From: Sphingomonas desiccabilis
GTDB taxonomy: Bacteria; Pseudomonadota; Alphaproteobacteria; Sphingomonadales; Sphingomonadaceae
Assembly (NCBI RefSeq): GCF_004135605.1
Contig: NZ_SDPT01000002.1
Coordinates: 372,001 to 436,000 of the forward strand
Direction: 5' to 3'
DNA: 64,000 nucleotides
Shown here in pieces: positions 1 to 8,310 of the stretch (position 1 is the stretch's first letter; the number at the start of each line of letters is the position of its first letter). The notes under the pieces were generated by a model. It was not told the origin of the DNA. It worked only from the letters and a program-made list of their open reading frames with translations, and searched no databases. Both the position numbers and the translations under genes were made by a program.

Positions 1-141
1 GCACGCAAGGCCGAGGTCATCGCCAACGCGCGTGCCGAGGCGACACGGCTGGGCGTGCCCGAGGAGGTGGTCGGCGCGCTGTGGGAGCAGCTGGTCGAAG
101 CCTCGATCGCCTATGAACTGGCGGCGTTCGACCGGCGGTAG
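1..141 (+). CDS. Chorismate mutase, C-terminal fragment
   Basis: The frame is open at the left edge and gives 46 codons before TAG. The tail, with LWEQLVEASIAYELA near its end, matches the last helix of AroQ-class chorismate mutases, which convert chorismate to prephenate in Phe/Tyr synthesis. Only this helix is visible, so the family call rests on a short match and on the usual sphingomonad position next to the trmJ cluster. The gene converges on the leftward trmJ frame, with 42 bp between the stops. Confidence 0.55.
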   Translation, partial: ARKAEVIANARAEATRLGVPEEVVGALWEQLVEASIAYELAAFDRR

Positions 142-150
142 TCTTTTCGT

Positions 151-175
151 TCCCTTCGTCAGCATGACGAAGGGA
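151..175. terminator. Perfect 11-bp hairpin between convergent genes
   Basis: Arms at 151-161 and 165-175 are exact complements around a 3-base loop. It sits between the convergent stops at 141 and 184. Neither strand has a clear T-run after the stem, so it may be a factor-assisted bidirectional terminator or a dispersed palindrome rather than a classical intrinsic terminator. Confidence 0.4.
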
Positions 176-183
176 GTGCCGCT

Positions 184-1227
184 CTATCGCTGCCTGGGCC
201 GTGCGAGCGTCGACAGCACGCCGCGCAGCGTCCGCACTTCCTGCGAATTCCAGCCCGGCTTGGTCAGCAGCGTGCGCAGTGTCCGGCGCGTGGCGGGCGC
301 CCGATCGGGCGGGAAGAAATAGCCGCCGGCCTCCAGCATCTGGTCGAGTTGGACGATCATACCTTCCAGTTCCTCCTGCGGAGCCGGGGGATCGAGTTCG
401 GTCTCGGGCGGGCTGGCGAGGTCGGCGCCCTTGGACCATTCGTACGCGACCAGGATCACCGCCTGGGCGAGGTTCAGCGAGCCGAATTCCGGGTTGATCG
501 GCACGGTGACGATGGTGCGCGCGAGCGCCACGTCGTCGGTCTCCAGTCCTGAGCGCTCCGGCCCGAACAGGATCGCGGCGCGGCCGGCATCGCTGCGGAT
601 CGTGCGCGCGGCCTCTTCCGGCGTGACGACCGGCTTGGTGACGCCACGCTTGCGCACCGTGGTCGCAAAGACGTGGCTGCAGTCGGCCACCGCCTCGGCG
701 ACACTGTCGAACACCTGCGCCTGTTCCAGCACCACGTCGGCGCCGCTCGCCGCCGGCCCCGCCTGCGGATTCGGCCAGCCGTCGCGCGGCGACACCAGCC
801 GCATCTCCACCAGCCCGAAGTTGAGCATCGCCCGCGCGGCCTTGCCGATGTTCTCGCCCAGCTGCGGGCGGACCAGCACGATGACGGGGGGTGGGGACAC
901 AGTAGAGTTCTCCGTTTGGTTCGAGCGAGCGTCGAGCGCAGTCGAGACGCGCTGTCGAGAACCGGCTGCCGCGGACACGCCGTTCCAGTCGGCCCGGAAC
1001 AGCGCCTCCTTCTTCTTGCGCGACCGATCCTTGATCTGTTGCTCGCGGTCGAGTGCCTCCAACCGCGTCGGGAAGCTCTCGCTCCACATCAGTTCGACCG
1101 GACCCCGATCGTGGGTGTAGCCTGGGAAGGTGCCCGCCTGATGCTGGGCGAGCCGCGCCTCCAGATTGTCGGTGTGGCCGGTGTAATATGTGCCGTCGGC
1201 GCAGCGCAGGATGTAGACGTGAAACAT
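184..1227 (-). CDS. trmJ: GIY-YIG nuclease domain in frame with TrmJ-type RNA methyltransferase
   Basis: One uninterrupted frame of 347 codons starts at ATG 1227. Residues 1-85 are a GIY-YIG nuclease domain (YIL at 5-7, YTG at 15-17, Arg25, catalytic-type Glu62). Residues 110-347 are a complete TrmJ/SpoU-type SPOUT methyltransferase, which 2'-O-methylates tRNA; it shows RPQLGENIGKAARAM at about 120, LFGPERSGLE at about 220 and INPEFGSLNLAQAV at about 245. The linker (about 86-109) is translated from a dispersed repeat. A GTG at 900 with its own GGAG could start TrmJ alone (238 aa, the usual family length). Either a true fusion or a nuclease gene that lost its stop is possible. The TrmJ assignment is firm; the fused product is uncertain. 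Confidence 0.8.
   Translation of the reverse strand: MFHVYILRCADGTYYTGHTDNLEARLAQHQAGTFPGYTHDRGPVELMWSESFPTRLEALDREQQIKDRSRKKKEALFRADWNGVSAAAGSRQRVSTALDARSNQTENSTVSPPPVIVLVRPQLGENIGKAARAMLNFGLVEMRLVSPRDGWPNPQAGPAASGADVVLEQAQVFDSVAEAVADCSHVFATTVRKRGVTKPVVTPEEAARTIRSDAGRAAILFGPERSGLETDDVALARTIVTVPINPEFGSLNLAQAVILVAYEWSKGADLASPPETELDPPAPQEELEGMIVQLDQMLEAGGYFFPPDRAPATRRTLRTLLTKPGWNSQEVRTLRGVLSTLARPRQR
898..913 (-). promoter_or_regulatory. Internal ribosome binding site and GTG start for stand-alone TrmJ
   Basis: On the minus strand GGAG (910-913) lies nine bases before GTG (898-900). Translation from here gives a normal-length TrmJ that begins just before its first conserved motif. The GGAG lies at the edge of the repeat copy at 912-963, so the repeat may have supplied or displaced the native leader. 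Confidence 0.55.
912..963. repeat. Dispersed repeat R4, copy 1 (inverted relative to copy 2)
   Basis: About 52 bp running from CCGTTTGGTTCGAGCG to GTCGAGAACC, with several internal TCGAG blocks. Its reverse complement recurs at 1252-1300 with the same order of blocks. This copy is translated in frame as the linker between the nuclease and methyltransferase domains. Confidence 0.75.
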
Positions 1228-1251
1228 CGACGGCGTCCTTGGTGGAGGCGG

Positions 1252-1300
1252 GGTTCTCGACTGTGCATCTCGACAAGCTCGATGCGCTCGAACCGAACGG
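1252..1300. repeat. Dispersed repeat R4, copy 2
   Basis: About 49 bp running from GGTTCTCGACTG to GCTCGAACCGAACGG. It is the inverted partner of 912-963; together they bracket the GIY-YIG coding region. It lies in the gap between the nrdR stop (1325) and the GIY-YIG start (1227). Confidence 0.75.
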
Positions 1301-1324
1301 ATAGGAGCGAGGAGCGCTTCCCCG

Positions 1325-1786
1325 CTACTCCCGCCCCACCTCCGCGACATTCCCCGCGAACTCCTCGAAATCGCGCGCTTCGCGGAAGTCCTTGTAGACG
1401 CTGGCGAAGCGAATGTACGCGACCGAGTCGAGGCCCTTGAGCGCGTCCATCACCATCTCGCCGATGCGCTGGGCGGGCACTTCGCCGTCGCCGGTGGTCT
1501 CCAGCTGGCGCTGGATGCCGGACACCAGCCGCTCGATCTGCGCCTGCTCGACCGGACGCTTGCGGGTCGCGATGGCGACCGAGCGGAGCAGCTTCTCGCG
1601 ATCGAAGGGTTCGCGCCGGCTTTCGCTCTTCAGCACCCACAGCTCGCGCAGCTGGATGCGTTCGAAGGTGGTGAAGCGCGCGGCACAGGCCTCGCACTGG
1701 CGCCGCCGCCGGATCGCCGCCCCATCTTCGGTGGGGCGGCTGTCCTTTACCTGGCTCGCATCATTTCCGCAGAAGGGGCAGCGCAT
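1325..1786 (-). CDS. nrdR: Transcriptional repressor NrdR
   Basis: 153 aa, the normal family length. The N-terminal zinc ribbon is visible (CPFCGND at the start, then [13 protein letters not shown]), followed by the ATP-cone. NrdR binds NrdR boxes at ribonucleotide reductase promoters and represses them according to the bound adenine nucleotide. The ATG directly abuts the stop of the small gene at 1787, so it is probably in the rpiB-glyA transcription unit. The linkage to glyA (one-carbon supply for dTMP) is common in alphaproteobacteria. Confidence 0.95.
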   Translation of the reverse strand: MRCPFCGNDASQVKDSRPTEDGAAIRRRRQCEACAARFTTFERIQLRELWVLKSESRREPFDREKLLRSVAIATRKRPVEQAQIERLVSGIQRQLETTGDGEVPAQRIGEMVMDALKGLDSVAYIRFASVYKDFREARDFEEFAGNVAEVGRE

Positions 1787-1954
1787 TCAGATCCGCTTCT
1801 TGCCCTTGAGATAGGCGTAGCCGGCGCCCGCAGCGGCGCCGATCACCGGGCCGATGAAGGGCAGGGGGATTGCGACCACGGCGCCAAGCGCGCCCCACTT
1901 CGCCATGCTCTTGCCGAGCGCCTTCTTCTGCGCGTCGGTCGAATAGTCGGTCAT
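1787..1954 (-). CDS. Small glycine-rich membrane protein, unknown function
   Basis: 55 aa from ATG 1954, which has GGAGG a few bases upstream, inside the glyA tail. A charged N-terminus (about 1-20) is followed by a hydrophobic segment rich in Gly, Ala and Pro (about 21-48) and a basic tail KGKKRI. This suggests one membrane hairpin or a single span. It lies 2 bp after glyA and abuts nrdR, so it is almost certainly cotranscribed. I recognise no family. Confidence 0.75.
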   Translation of the reverse strand: MTDYSTDAQKKALGKSMAKWGALGAVVAIPLPFIGPVIGAAAGAGYAYLKGKKRI

Positions 1955-1956
1955 GA

Positions 1957-3264
1957 TCAGCCTCCGTAGATGGGGAACCGAGCACACAACGCGCGAACCC
2001 GCTCGCGGACCCCCGCCTCGACCTGCGCGTCGCCCGCCTCGCCCTTGGCCGCCAGGCCGTCGAGCACGTCGGCGACCATGTTGCCGATCTCGCGGAACTC
2101 GGCGGTGCCGAAGCCGCGGGTGGTGCCCGCCGGCGATCCGACGCGGATGCCGCTGGTCTTGACCGGCGGCAGCGGATCGAACGGGATGCCGTTCTTGTTG
2201 CAGGTGATGCCCGAACGCTCCAGCGCCTCGTCCGCATCGCGGCCGGTGACGCCCAGCGGGGTCAGGTCGATCAGCGCGAGGTGCGTGTCGGTGCCGCCCG
2301 ACACCACATCGCTGCCGCGCTCCTTCAGGGTCGCGGCGAGCACCTTTGCGTTCTCCACCACTGCGGCGATGTAGCTCTTGTACTCGGGGCGCAGCGCCTC
2401 GCCGAACGCCACCGCCTTGGCGGCGATGACGTGCATCAGCGGCCCGCCCTGCAGGCCCGGGAACACCGCCGAGTTGATCTTTTTCGCGATCGCCTCGTCA
2501 TCGGTCATCACCATGCCGCCGCGCGGGCCACGCAGCGTCTTGTGGGTGGTGGTGGTGACGACATGGGCGTGGCCGAACGGCGTCGGGTGCAGCCCGGCGG
2601 CAACGATGCCGGCGAAGTGCGCCATGTCGACCATGAACTTCGCGCCCACCTCGTCCGCGATCGCGCGGAAGCGGGCGAAGTCGATGTGGCGCGGATAGGC
2701 GGAGCCGCCGGCGATGATCAGCGTCGGCTTGTGCTCCTTGGCGAGCCGCTCGACCTGGTCATAGTCGATGAGATGGTCTTCCTGGCGCACGCCGTACTGC
2801 ACGGCATTGAACCACTTGCCCGACATCGCCGCCTTGGCGCCGTGGGTCAGGTGGCCGCCGGCATCCAGGCTCATGCCCAGGATGGTGTCGCCGGGCTTGG
2901 TCAGCGCCAGCATGACGGCGCCGTTCGCCTGCGCGCCCGAGTGCGGCTGGACGTTGGCGAAGCCGCAACCGAAGATCTGCTTGGCGCGCTCGATCGCCAG
3001 CGTCTCGACCTCGTCGGAGGGGGCGCAGCCCTGGTAGTAGCGCTTGCCCGGATAGCCCTCGGCGTACTTGTTGGTGAACACCGAACCCTGCGCCTCGAGC
3101 ACCGCCTTGGAGACAATGTTCTCGCTGGCGATCAGCTCGATCTGGGTCTGCTCGCGCGTCAGCTCATGCTCGACGCCGGCGAACACGGCCGGGTCGGCAT
3201 CGGCCAGGCTGCGGGAAAAGAAACCGTCGGGCTGGACCTGATGGGTCTGCGGATTGCTGCTCAT
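1957..3264 (-). CDS. glyA: Serine hydroxymethyltransferase
   Basis: 435 aa, full length. The PLP-lysine motif [16 protein letters not shown] is present, as is the substrate-loop block [15 protein letters not shown] near residue 70. The enzyme interconverts serine and glycine with tetrahydrofolate and supplies 5,10-methylene-THF; it is cytosolic. It sits downstream of rpiB (96-bp gap, which may hold its own promoter) and 2 bp ahead of the small membrane protein gene, followed by nrdR. Confidence 0.97.
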   Translation of the reverse strand: MSSNPQTHQVQPDGFFSRSLADADPAVFAGVEHELTREQTQIELIASENIVSKAVLEAQGSVFTNKYAEGYPGKRYYQGCAPSDEVETLAIERAKQIFGCGFANVQPHSGAQANGAVMLALTKPGDTILGMSLDAGGHLTHGAKAAMSGKWFNAVQYGVRQEDHLIDYDQVERLAKEHKPTLIIAGGSAYPRHIDFARFRAIADEVGAKFMVDMAHFAGIVAAGLHPTPFGHAHVVTTTTHKTLRGPRGGMVMTDDEAIAKKINSAVFPGLQGGPLMHVIAAKAVAFGEALRPEYKSYIAAVVENAKVLAATLKERGSDVVSGGTDTHLALIDLTPLGVTGRDADEALERSGITCNKNGIPFDPLPPVKTSGIRVGSPAGTTRGFGTAEFREIGNMVADVLDGLAAKGEAGDAQVEAGVRERVRALCARFPIYGG

Positions 3265-3360
3265 GAATGCGCCTCCTGGGGCTCGGGCTGGCCGGTCGCG
3301 CGAGCCTTTAGGATGCCGCGCGCGCGAAGGCTACCCGTTGTTGCCCCAAATAGGTGCGCG

Positions 3361-3807
3361 TCACCCCAGTGTGGGGCTGCTCAGCTTGTCGATGCGGCGC
3401 TGGTGGCGCTCGCCGCCGAAGGGCGTGGCCAGGAACGCCTCGATGCACGCCTTGGCCATCTCGATGCCGACCAGCCGTGCACCCATCGCCAGTACGTTGG
3501 CGTCGTTGTGCTCGCGCGCCAGGCGTGCCGACAGCGGCTCGTTCACCAGCGCACAGCGGCAGCCCGCGTGCCGGTTGACCGCGATCGAGATGCCGATGCC
3601 GGATCCGCACAGTGCGATGCCGAAGTCCGCTTCCCCGCCGCTCACCCGGTGCGCCAGCGCATAGCCATAGTCCGGGTAATCGACGCTGGCCTCGCCCTCT
3701 GGTCCCAGGTCGAGGACCGCATGGCCCGCATCGCGCAGCCAGGCGACGAGGGACGCCTTCAACGCCACGGCGGCATGATCGGAGGCGAGGGCGATGCGGT
3801 ACGTCAT
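3361..3807 (-). CDS. rpiB: Ribose 5-phosphate isomerase B
   Basis: 148 aa, the normal RpiB length. ASDHAAVALK near the N-terminus and CGSGIGISI with the active-site Cys (about 67) identify the RpiB/LacAB sugar isomerase family. It interconverts ribulose 5-phosphate and ribose 5-phosphate in the pentose phosphate pathway. It is first in the leftward cluster with glyA and nrdR, and divergent from the lipoprotein gene at 3897. Confidence 0.95.
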   Translation of the reverse strand: MTYRIALASDHAAVALKASLVAWLRDAGHAVLDLGPEGEASVDYPDYGYALAHRVSGGEADFGIALCGSGIGISIAVNRHAGCRCALVNEPLSARLAREHNDANVLAMGARLVGIEMAKACIEAFLATPFGGERHQRRIDKLSSPTLG

Positions 3808-3896
3808 GGGACAGGCCTTGAAGATCGGTGATCGCTGCTGCCTAGCCGTGCGGCCGCGTGAAGGCTAGACAGGCCGCCCAACGCGGGAGGAACGCG

Positions 3897-4385
3897 ATGC
3901 GCCGAACGATCTGCTTGTCGATGCTGGTGTTACTGGCCGGATGCGAACAGCGCGCGGAACGCCGCGCCGAAGGGGAAGCCGTCGAACGCGCGGTGCACAA
4001 CAGCGGCCATGCCGCGCCGCAGGAAGCGCCGGCCGAAACGCCGACTTCCACGCCTACCCCCAAGCCGGCCCCGACCGCGACGGCGGTTGATGTCGCGGCG
4101 ACGGACGCCTGGATCGGGCGGTGGCGCGGCGTCGAGGGGCTGAACCTGGTGATCTCCGCCGACCGGCAGGCGGGCCCCGGCCACTACACGCTGGAGATGC
4201 AATATTCGCTGGACGACAAGGGTGTGTTCCAGGGGGTGGCGGCCGGTGACACGATCCGCTTCACCCGGCCGGACGGGCCGCAGACGCTGCGCGCCACGGA
4301 CGGCGAAGCGACCGGACTGAAGTGGCTGGCCGACAAGAAGGACTGCCTGACGGTGAAGCCCGGCGAGGGCTATTGCCGCGACTGA
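3897..4385 (+). CDS. Proline/threonine-rich lipoprotein
   Basis: 162 aa from ATG 3897, preceded by GGGAGGA. The signal peptide MRRTICLSMLVLLAGC ends in a lipobox, so the mature Cys is at residue 16. A low-complexity Pro/Thr/Ala linker (about 45-70) precedes a small globular C-terminal domain with two Cys (KKDCLTVKPGEGYC) that could pair. It is probably envelope-anchored. I recognise no functional family. It is divergent from rpiB and 72 bp ahead of ileS. Confidence 0.8.
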   Translation: MRRTICLSMLVLLAGCEQRAERRAEGEAVERAVHNSGHAAPQEAPAETPTSTPTPKPAPTATAVDVAATDAWIGRWRGVEGLNLVISADRQAGPGHYTLEMQYSLDDKGVFQGVAAGDTIRFTRPDGPQTLRATDGEATGLKWLADKKDCLTVKPGEGYCRD

Positions 4386-4457
4386 CGCCGCTCTCGGCCA
4401 CCGTCCACCACTTCGCGCTTCACCCCCGGCCCCGCATCCTCTAATCGGCGCGGTTCC

Positions 4458-7310
4458 ATGACCGACGAACCGAACGCGAAGCGCGACTGGCGCGACACCG
4501 TCTTCCTGCCGAAGACCGACTTCCCGATGAAGGCGGGGCTTGCCGCCAAGGAGCCGGCGATTCTCGAGCGCTGGGCGCGCATCGGGTTGTACGACCGCCT
4601 CCGCAAGGAACGCGCCGGGCGCGAGCGGTTCATCCTCCACGACGGCCCACCCTACGCCAACGGCGACATCCACATGGGCCATGCGATGAACAAGGTCCTG
4701 AAGGACATCATCGTCCGGTCGCAGACGCTGATGGGCAAGGATGCGCCCTATGTGCCGGGCTGGGACTGCCATGGTCTCCCGATCGAATGGAAGATCGAGG
4801 AACAGTATCGCGCCAAGAAGCGGTCGAAGGACGAGGTGCCGCCGGCCGAGTTCCGCGCCGAATGCCGCGCCTATGCCGCCCACTGGGTCGACGTGCAGAA
4901 GGGCCAGTTCCAGCGGCTGGGCGTGCTCGGCGATTGGGAAGACCCCTACCTTACCATGAAGTTCGAGGCCGAGGCGACGATTGCGGGCGAACTGCTCAAG
5001 TTCGCCGAGTCGGGCCAGCTCTATCGCGGCGCGAAGCCGGTGATGTGGAGCCCGGTCGAAAAGACCGCGCTCGCCGAGGCCGAGGTCGAGTATGAGGACA
5101 TCGTCTCGACCCAGATCGACGTCGCGTTCGAGATCGTCGAAGCGCCCAACGCGCCGGAGCTGGTCGGCGCGCATGCGGTGATCTGGACGACCACGCCGTG
5201 GACGATTCCGGTCAACCAGGCTTTGGCGTACGGGCCGGAGATTGAGTACGGCGCATACTGGATGGCTGGCGAGGAGCGCACCATTCTAGTGCTCATCGCA
5301 ACGGCGCTGAAAGACGACTTCGAACGTCGTACCGGCCTGCGCAATGAAGACCTCGACGATAAGCCGCACTGGACCTTCAAAGGCTCCCAACTCGCCGATG
5401 CCGTCGTCCGCCATCCGATGCACGCGCTCGGCGGCTTCTTTGCCAAGCCTCGGCCGATGCTGCCGGGCGACTTCGTCACCACCGATGCGGGCACCGGCCT
5501 CGTCCACATGGCGCCAGACCATGGCGAGGACGATTTCGCGCTGTGCAAGGTATACGGCATCGACCCCGTGTTCGCCGTCACCGGCGACGGCAAGTATCGG
5601 GAGGACTGGGCGTGGCTCGGCGGCCAGGGCAGCGTCATCAACCCCAAGTTCACGGCCTCCGGCAATGGCGGCAAGCTTGAGGAAGGCCCGATCTGCCGCG
5701 ACCTGCGCGAGGCAGGCGCATTGCTCGCCGCGTCGGACGACTTCCGCCACAGCTATCCGCACTCGTGGCGCTCCAAGGCCAAGGTGATCTTTCGCGCGAC
5801 GCCGCAGTGGTTCATTCCGATGGATGCCGCCGGCACGGAGACGGTCGAGCACGGCGCCGAAACGGCTGCCGGCAACGGTGCCACCCTGCGCGAACTGGCG
5901 CTCGACGCGATCGAGCACACCCGCTTCGTGCCGGAAAAGGGCCGCAACCGCATCGCTTCGATGGTCTCGGGCCGTCCGGACTGGGTCATCAGCCGCCAGC
6001 GCGCTTGGGGCGTGCCGATCGCACTCTACGTCCACCGCCAGACCGGCGCCTATCTGCGCGACCCGGCGGTGAACGCGCGCATCCTCGACGCCTTCCGTGC
6101 AGGGGGCGCCGATGCCTGGTTCCAGGCAGATCACCAGGCGCTGCTCGGCCCGGACTATGCGCTCGACGACTATGAGGTCGTTACCGATATCCTCGACGTC
6201 TGGTTCGACTCGGGCTCGACCCACGCATTCGTGGTCGAGGCGCGCTACGGCGCCGGCACCCGCGCGAACCTCTATCTCGAGGGTTCGGACCAGCATCGCG
6301 GCTGGTTCCAGTCGTCGCTGCTCGAAAGCTGCGGCACCCGTGGCCGCGCGCCCTATGATGCGGTGCTGACCCACGGCTTCGCGCTCGACGGCAATGGGCG
6401 CAAGATGTCCAAGAGCCTGGGCAACGTCGTCGATCCGCTCAAGGTGATCGGCGAGTCGGGCGCCGACATCCTGCGCCTGTGGATCGCGCAGACCGACTAT
6501 TTCGAGGACGTGCGCATCGGCAAGGAAGTGCTGGCCGGCACCGGCGACACCTATCGTAAGCTGCGCAACACCTTCCGCTATCTGCTGGGCGCGCTCGACG
6601 GCTTCACCGACGAAGAGCGAGTCGCGGTCGCCGACATGCCCGAGCTGGAACGCTATGTGCTCCACCTGCTCGGCAAGCTCGACGTCGAACTGCGCGCCGC
6701 CGCCGAAGCCTATGAGTTCAACCGCTACGCGCGCGCACTGACCGATTTCGCCAACGAGGATCTGTCGGCGTTCTTCTTCGATATCCGCAAGGATTCGCTC
6801 TACTGCGACGCTGCGGACGATCCCAAGCGCCGCGCCTATCGCACCGTGCTCGACCTGCTGTTCCACGCGCTGGTCCGCTACGCCGCGCCAATCCTCGCCT
6901 TCACGGCCGAGGAAGTGTGGCAGGCGCGCTTCCCGAGCGAGGACGGCTCCGTCCACCTGCTCGAATGGCCTGAGCTGCCGGCGCTGCCCGCCGACGACGC
7001 GGTCTCGACCAACTGGGACGACGTCCGCCGCCTGCGCGAGCGGGTGACCGAGGCGATCGAGCCGCTGCGGCGCGAGAAGATCGTGCGATCCAGCCTGGAG
7101 GCCGAAGTCACGGTTCCCGAGCTGCCGCTTCCCGAGGACGCGCTCGCCGAGGCGTTCATCGTCGCTTCAGTGGCGAAGGGGGAGGGTGACGATGACGGTG
7201 TGGGCGTGGTCCGCACCCACCGCCACAAATGCGGTCGCTGCTGGCGCCACCTGCCGGAAGTTGCAGTGGACGATGCGCTGTGCCACCGCTGTACCGAGGT
7301 AGTATCCTGA
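4458..7310 (+). CDS. ileS: Isoleucyl-tRNA synthetase
   Basis: 950 aa, the full class I enzyme. HMGH (HIGH signature) is at residues 72-75 and KMSKS at about 649-653. The editing domain lies between them. A C-terminal zinc finger (CGRC from 925, then CHRC) marks the bacterial type. It charges tRNA-Ile. The stop overlaps the lspA start by one base, the widespread ileS-lspA pairing. A stretch around 5220-5400 uses codons rarer in the flanking sequence (CTA, GTA, ATT). Confidence 0.98.
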   Translation: MTDEPNAKRDWRDTVFLPKTDFPMKAGLAAKEPAILERWARIGLYDRLRKERAGRERFILHDGPPYANGDIHMGHAMNKVLKDIIVRSQTLMGKDAPYVPGWDCHGLPIEWKIEEQYRAKKRSKDEVPPAEFRAECRAYAAHWVDVQKGQFQRLGVLGDWEDPYLTMKFEAEATIAGELLKFAESGQLYRGAKPVMWSPVEKTALAEAEVEYEDIVSTQIDVAFEIVEAPNAPELVGAHAVIWTTTPWTIPVNQALAYGPEIEYGAYWMAGEERTILVLIATALKDDFERRTGLRNEDLDDKPHWTFKGSQLADAVVRHPMHALGGFFAKPRPMLPGDFVTTDAGTGLVHMAPDHGEDDFALCKVYGIDPVFAVTGDGKYREDWAWLGGQGSVINPKFTASGNGGKLEEGPICRDLREAGALLAASDDFRHSYPHSWRSKAKVIFRATPQWFIPMDAAGTETVEHGAETAAGNGATLRELALDAIEHTRFVPEKGRNRIASMVSGRPDWVISRQRAWGVPIALYVHRQTGAYLRDPAVNARILDAFRAGGADAWFQADHQALLGPDYALDDYEVVTDILDVWFDSGSTHAFVVEARYGAGTRANLYLEGSDQHRGWFQSSLLESCGTRGRAPYDAVLTHGFALDGNGRKMSKSLGNVVDPLKVIGESGADILRLWIAQTDYFEDVRIGKEVLAGTGDTYRKLRNTFRYLLGALDGFTDEERVAVADMPELERYVLHLLGKLDVELRAAAEAYEFNRYARALTDFANEDLSAFFFDIRKDSLYCDAADDPKRRAYRTVLDLLFHALVRYAAPILAFTAEEVWQARFPSEDGSVHLLEWPELPALPADDAVSTNWDDVRRLRERVTEAIEPLRREKIVRSSLEAEVTVPELPLPEDALAEAFIVASVAKGEGDDDGVGVVRTHRHKCGRCWRHLPEVAVDDALCHRCTEVVS

Positions 7311-7825
7311 TGCAACGCACCCGCCTTCACGGCTTCCTGCTCGCAGGGCTGATCTTCATCGTCGACCAGGCGGTGAAGTTCGTCGTCACCGGTCCTCTGG
7401 GGGTGTCCCGGCCGGGCGACGAACGTATCCTGCTGCCGATCTTCGACCTGCGCTTCGTCCCCAACGTCGGCGTGTCGCTGGGGCTGCTTCCGGCGGACAG
7501 CAGCGTGATGCGCTGGCTGCTGGTGCTGCTCACCGCCGCGATCGCCTCCGGCGTCGCCTGGTGGATGCTGCGCGAAAAGAGCCGGCCGGACCTGTTCGCG
7601 CTGGCCATGGTGCTGGGCGGCGCACTCGGCAACATCCTTGACCGGGTGCGCTTCGGCTATGTCGTCGATTTCCTCGACCTGCATTTCGGGACGTGGCGCC
7701 CGTTCCTGATCTTCAACGTCGCCGATGCCGCCATCACCATCGGCGTGCTGATCCTGCTTGTCCGCGCGGTGCTGGTGCGCGACAAGCCCGCCGAAACGCC
7801 CGCTGGGGAGAAGGTAAATGCGTAA
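7310..7825 (+). CDS. lspA: Signal peptidase II (lipoprotein signal peptidase)
   Basis: 171 aa. Four predicted membrane spans and the catalytic aspartates in GNILDRVRFGYVVDFLD and FNVADAAI are visible. It cleaves prolipoproteins at the lipobox in the inner membrane. The ATG shares a base with the ileS TGA, implying translational coupling. The next gene, at 7818, encodes a lipoprotein substrate and overlaps its end by 8 bp. Confidence 0.96.
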   Translation: MQRTRLHGFLLAGLIFIVDQAVKFVVTGPLGVSRPGDERILLPIFDLRFVPNVGVSLGLLPADSSVMRWLLVLLTAAIASGVAWWMLREKSRPDLFALAMVLGGALGNILDRVRFGYVVDFLDLHFGTWRPFLIFNVADAAITIGVLILLVRAVLVRDKPAETPAGEKVNA

Positions 7826-8225
7826 ACTTCATGCCGCCGCGAGCGTCGCGCTCGCCCTTGCTCTCGCGGGCTGCGGCTCGTCGGGGCTCAACCGCGCCCG
7901 TCCGGACGAGTTTGCGGTGGCGCGCCAGGCGCCGCTGGTGATCCCGCCCGACTATGCGCTGGTGCCGCCGCAGCCGGGCGCGCCGCGTCCGCAGGAAGTC
8001 GGTGCCTCGACCCAGGCGCTGCAGGCGATGTTCGGCGGTCAGGCGCAGCGGAGCGCGAGCGAGCGCGCGGCGCTGACCCAGGCCGGCGGCAACGACGCGG
8101 CCGATGCCGGCATCCGCTCCGGCCTGGCCGATCCGAACACCGCCGTGGTGGACAAGGGCTCGACGACGCAGGACATCGTCGCGGCACCGGAAGGCGACGG
8201 CGAGGCAGCGCGCACGACACCCTGA
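7818..8225 (+). CDS. DUF3035 (BamF-like) lipoprotein
   Basis: 135 aa. The signal peptide ends in LALAGC, so it is a lipoprotein. RARPDEFAVARQAPLVIPPDY followed by a Pro-rich segment is typical of the alphaproteobacterial DUF3035 family, which includes the BamF subunit of the outer membrane assembly machine. That role here is inference from family. It overlaps lspA by 8 bp and ends ahead of a strong terminator, so it closes the ileS-lspA operon. Confidence 0.8.
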   Translation: MRKLHAAASVALALALAGCGSSGLNRARPDEFAVARQAPLVIPPDYALVPPQPGAPRPQEVGASTQALQAMFGGQAQRSASERAALTQAGGNDAADAGIRSGLADPNTAVVDKGSTTQDIVAAPEGDGEAARTTP

Positions 8226-8249
8226 TCCCGTCGTTCCGCTGGAAAGAGC

Positions 8250-8280
8250 AAGGGCCGCGACGCGAGTCGCGGCCCTTCTT
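8250..8280 (+). terminator. Intrinsic terminator of the ileS-lspA operon
   Basis: Arms 8250-8261 and 8266-8277 form a 12-bp perfect GC-rich stem with a GCGA tetraloop. They are followed by the T-rich CTTCTTTGTT. It lies 25 bp after the DUF3035 stop. Confidence 0.85.
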
Positions 8281-8310
8281 TGTTGGAGCGCTGGTGCGCG
8301 CCGGCGAGGT

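Noticed and set aside
5286..6956. Long leftward frame opposite ileS
   Set aside because: It mirrors ileS codons in a high-GC genome, has Arg/Gly/Val-rich composition and no motif; ileS is certain.
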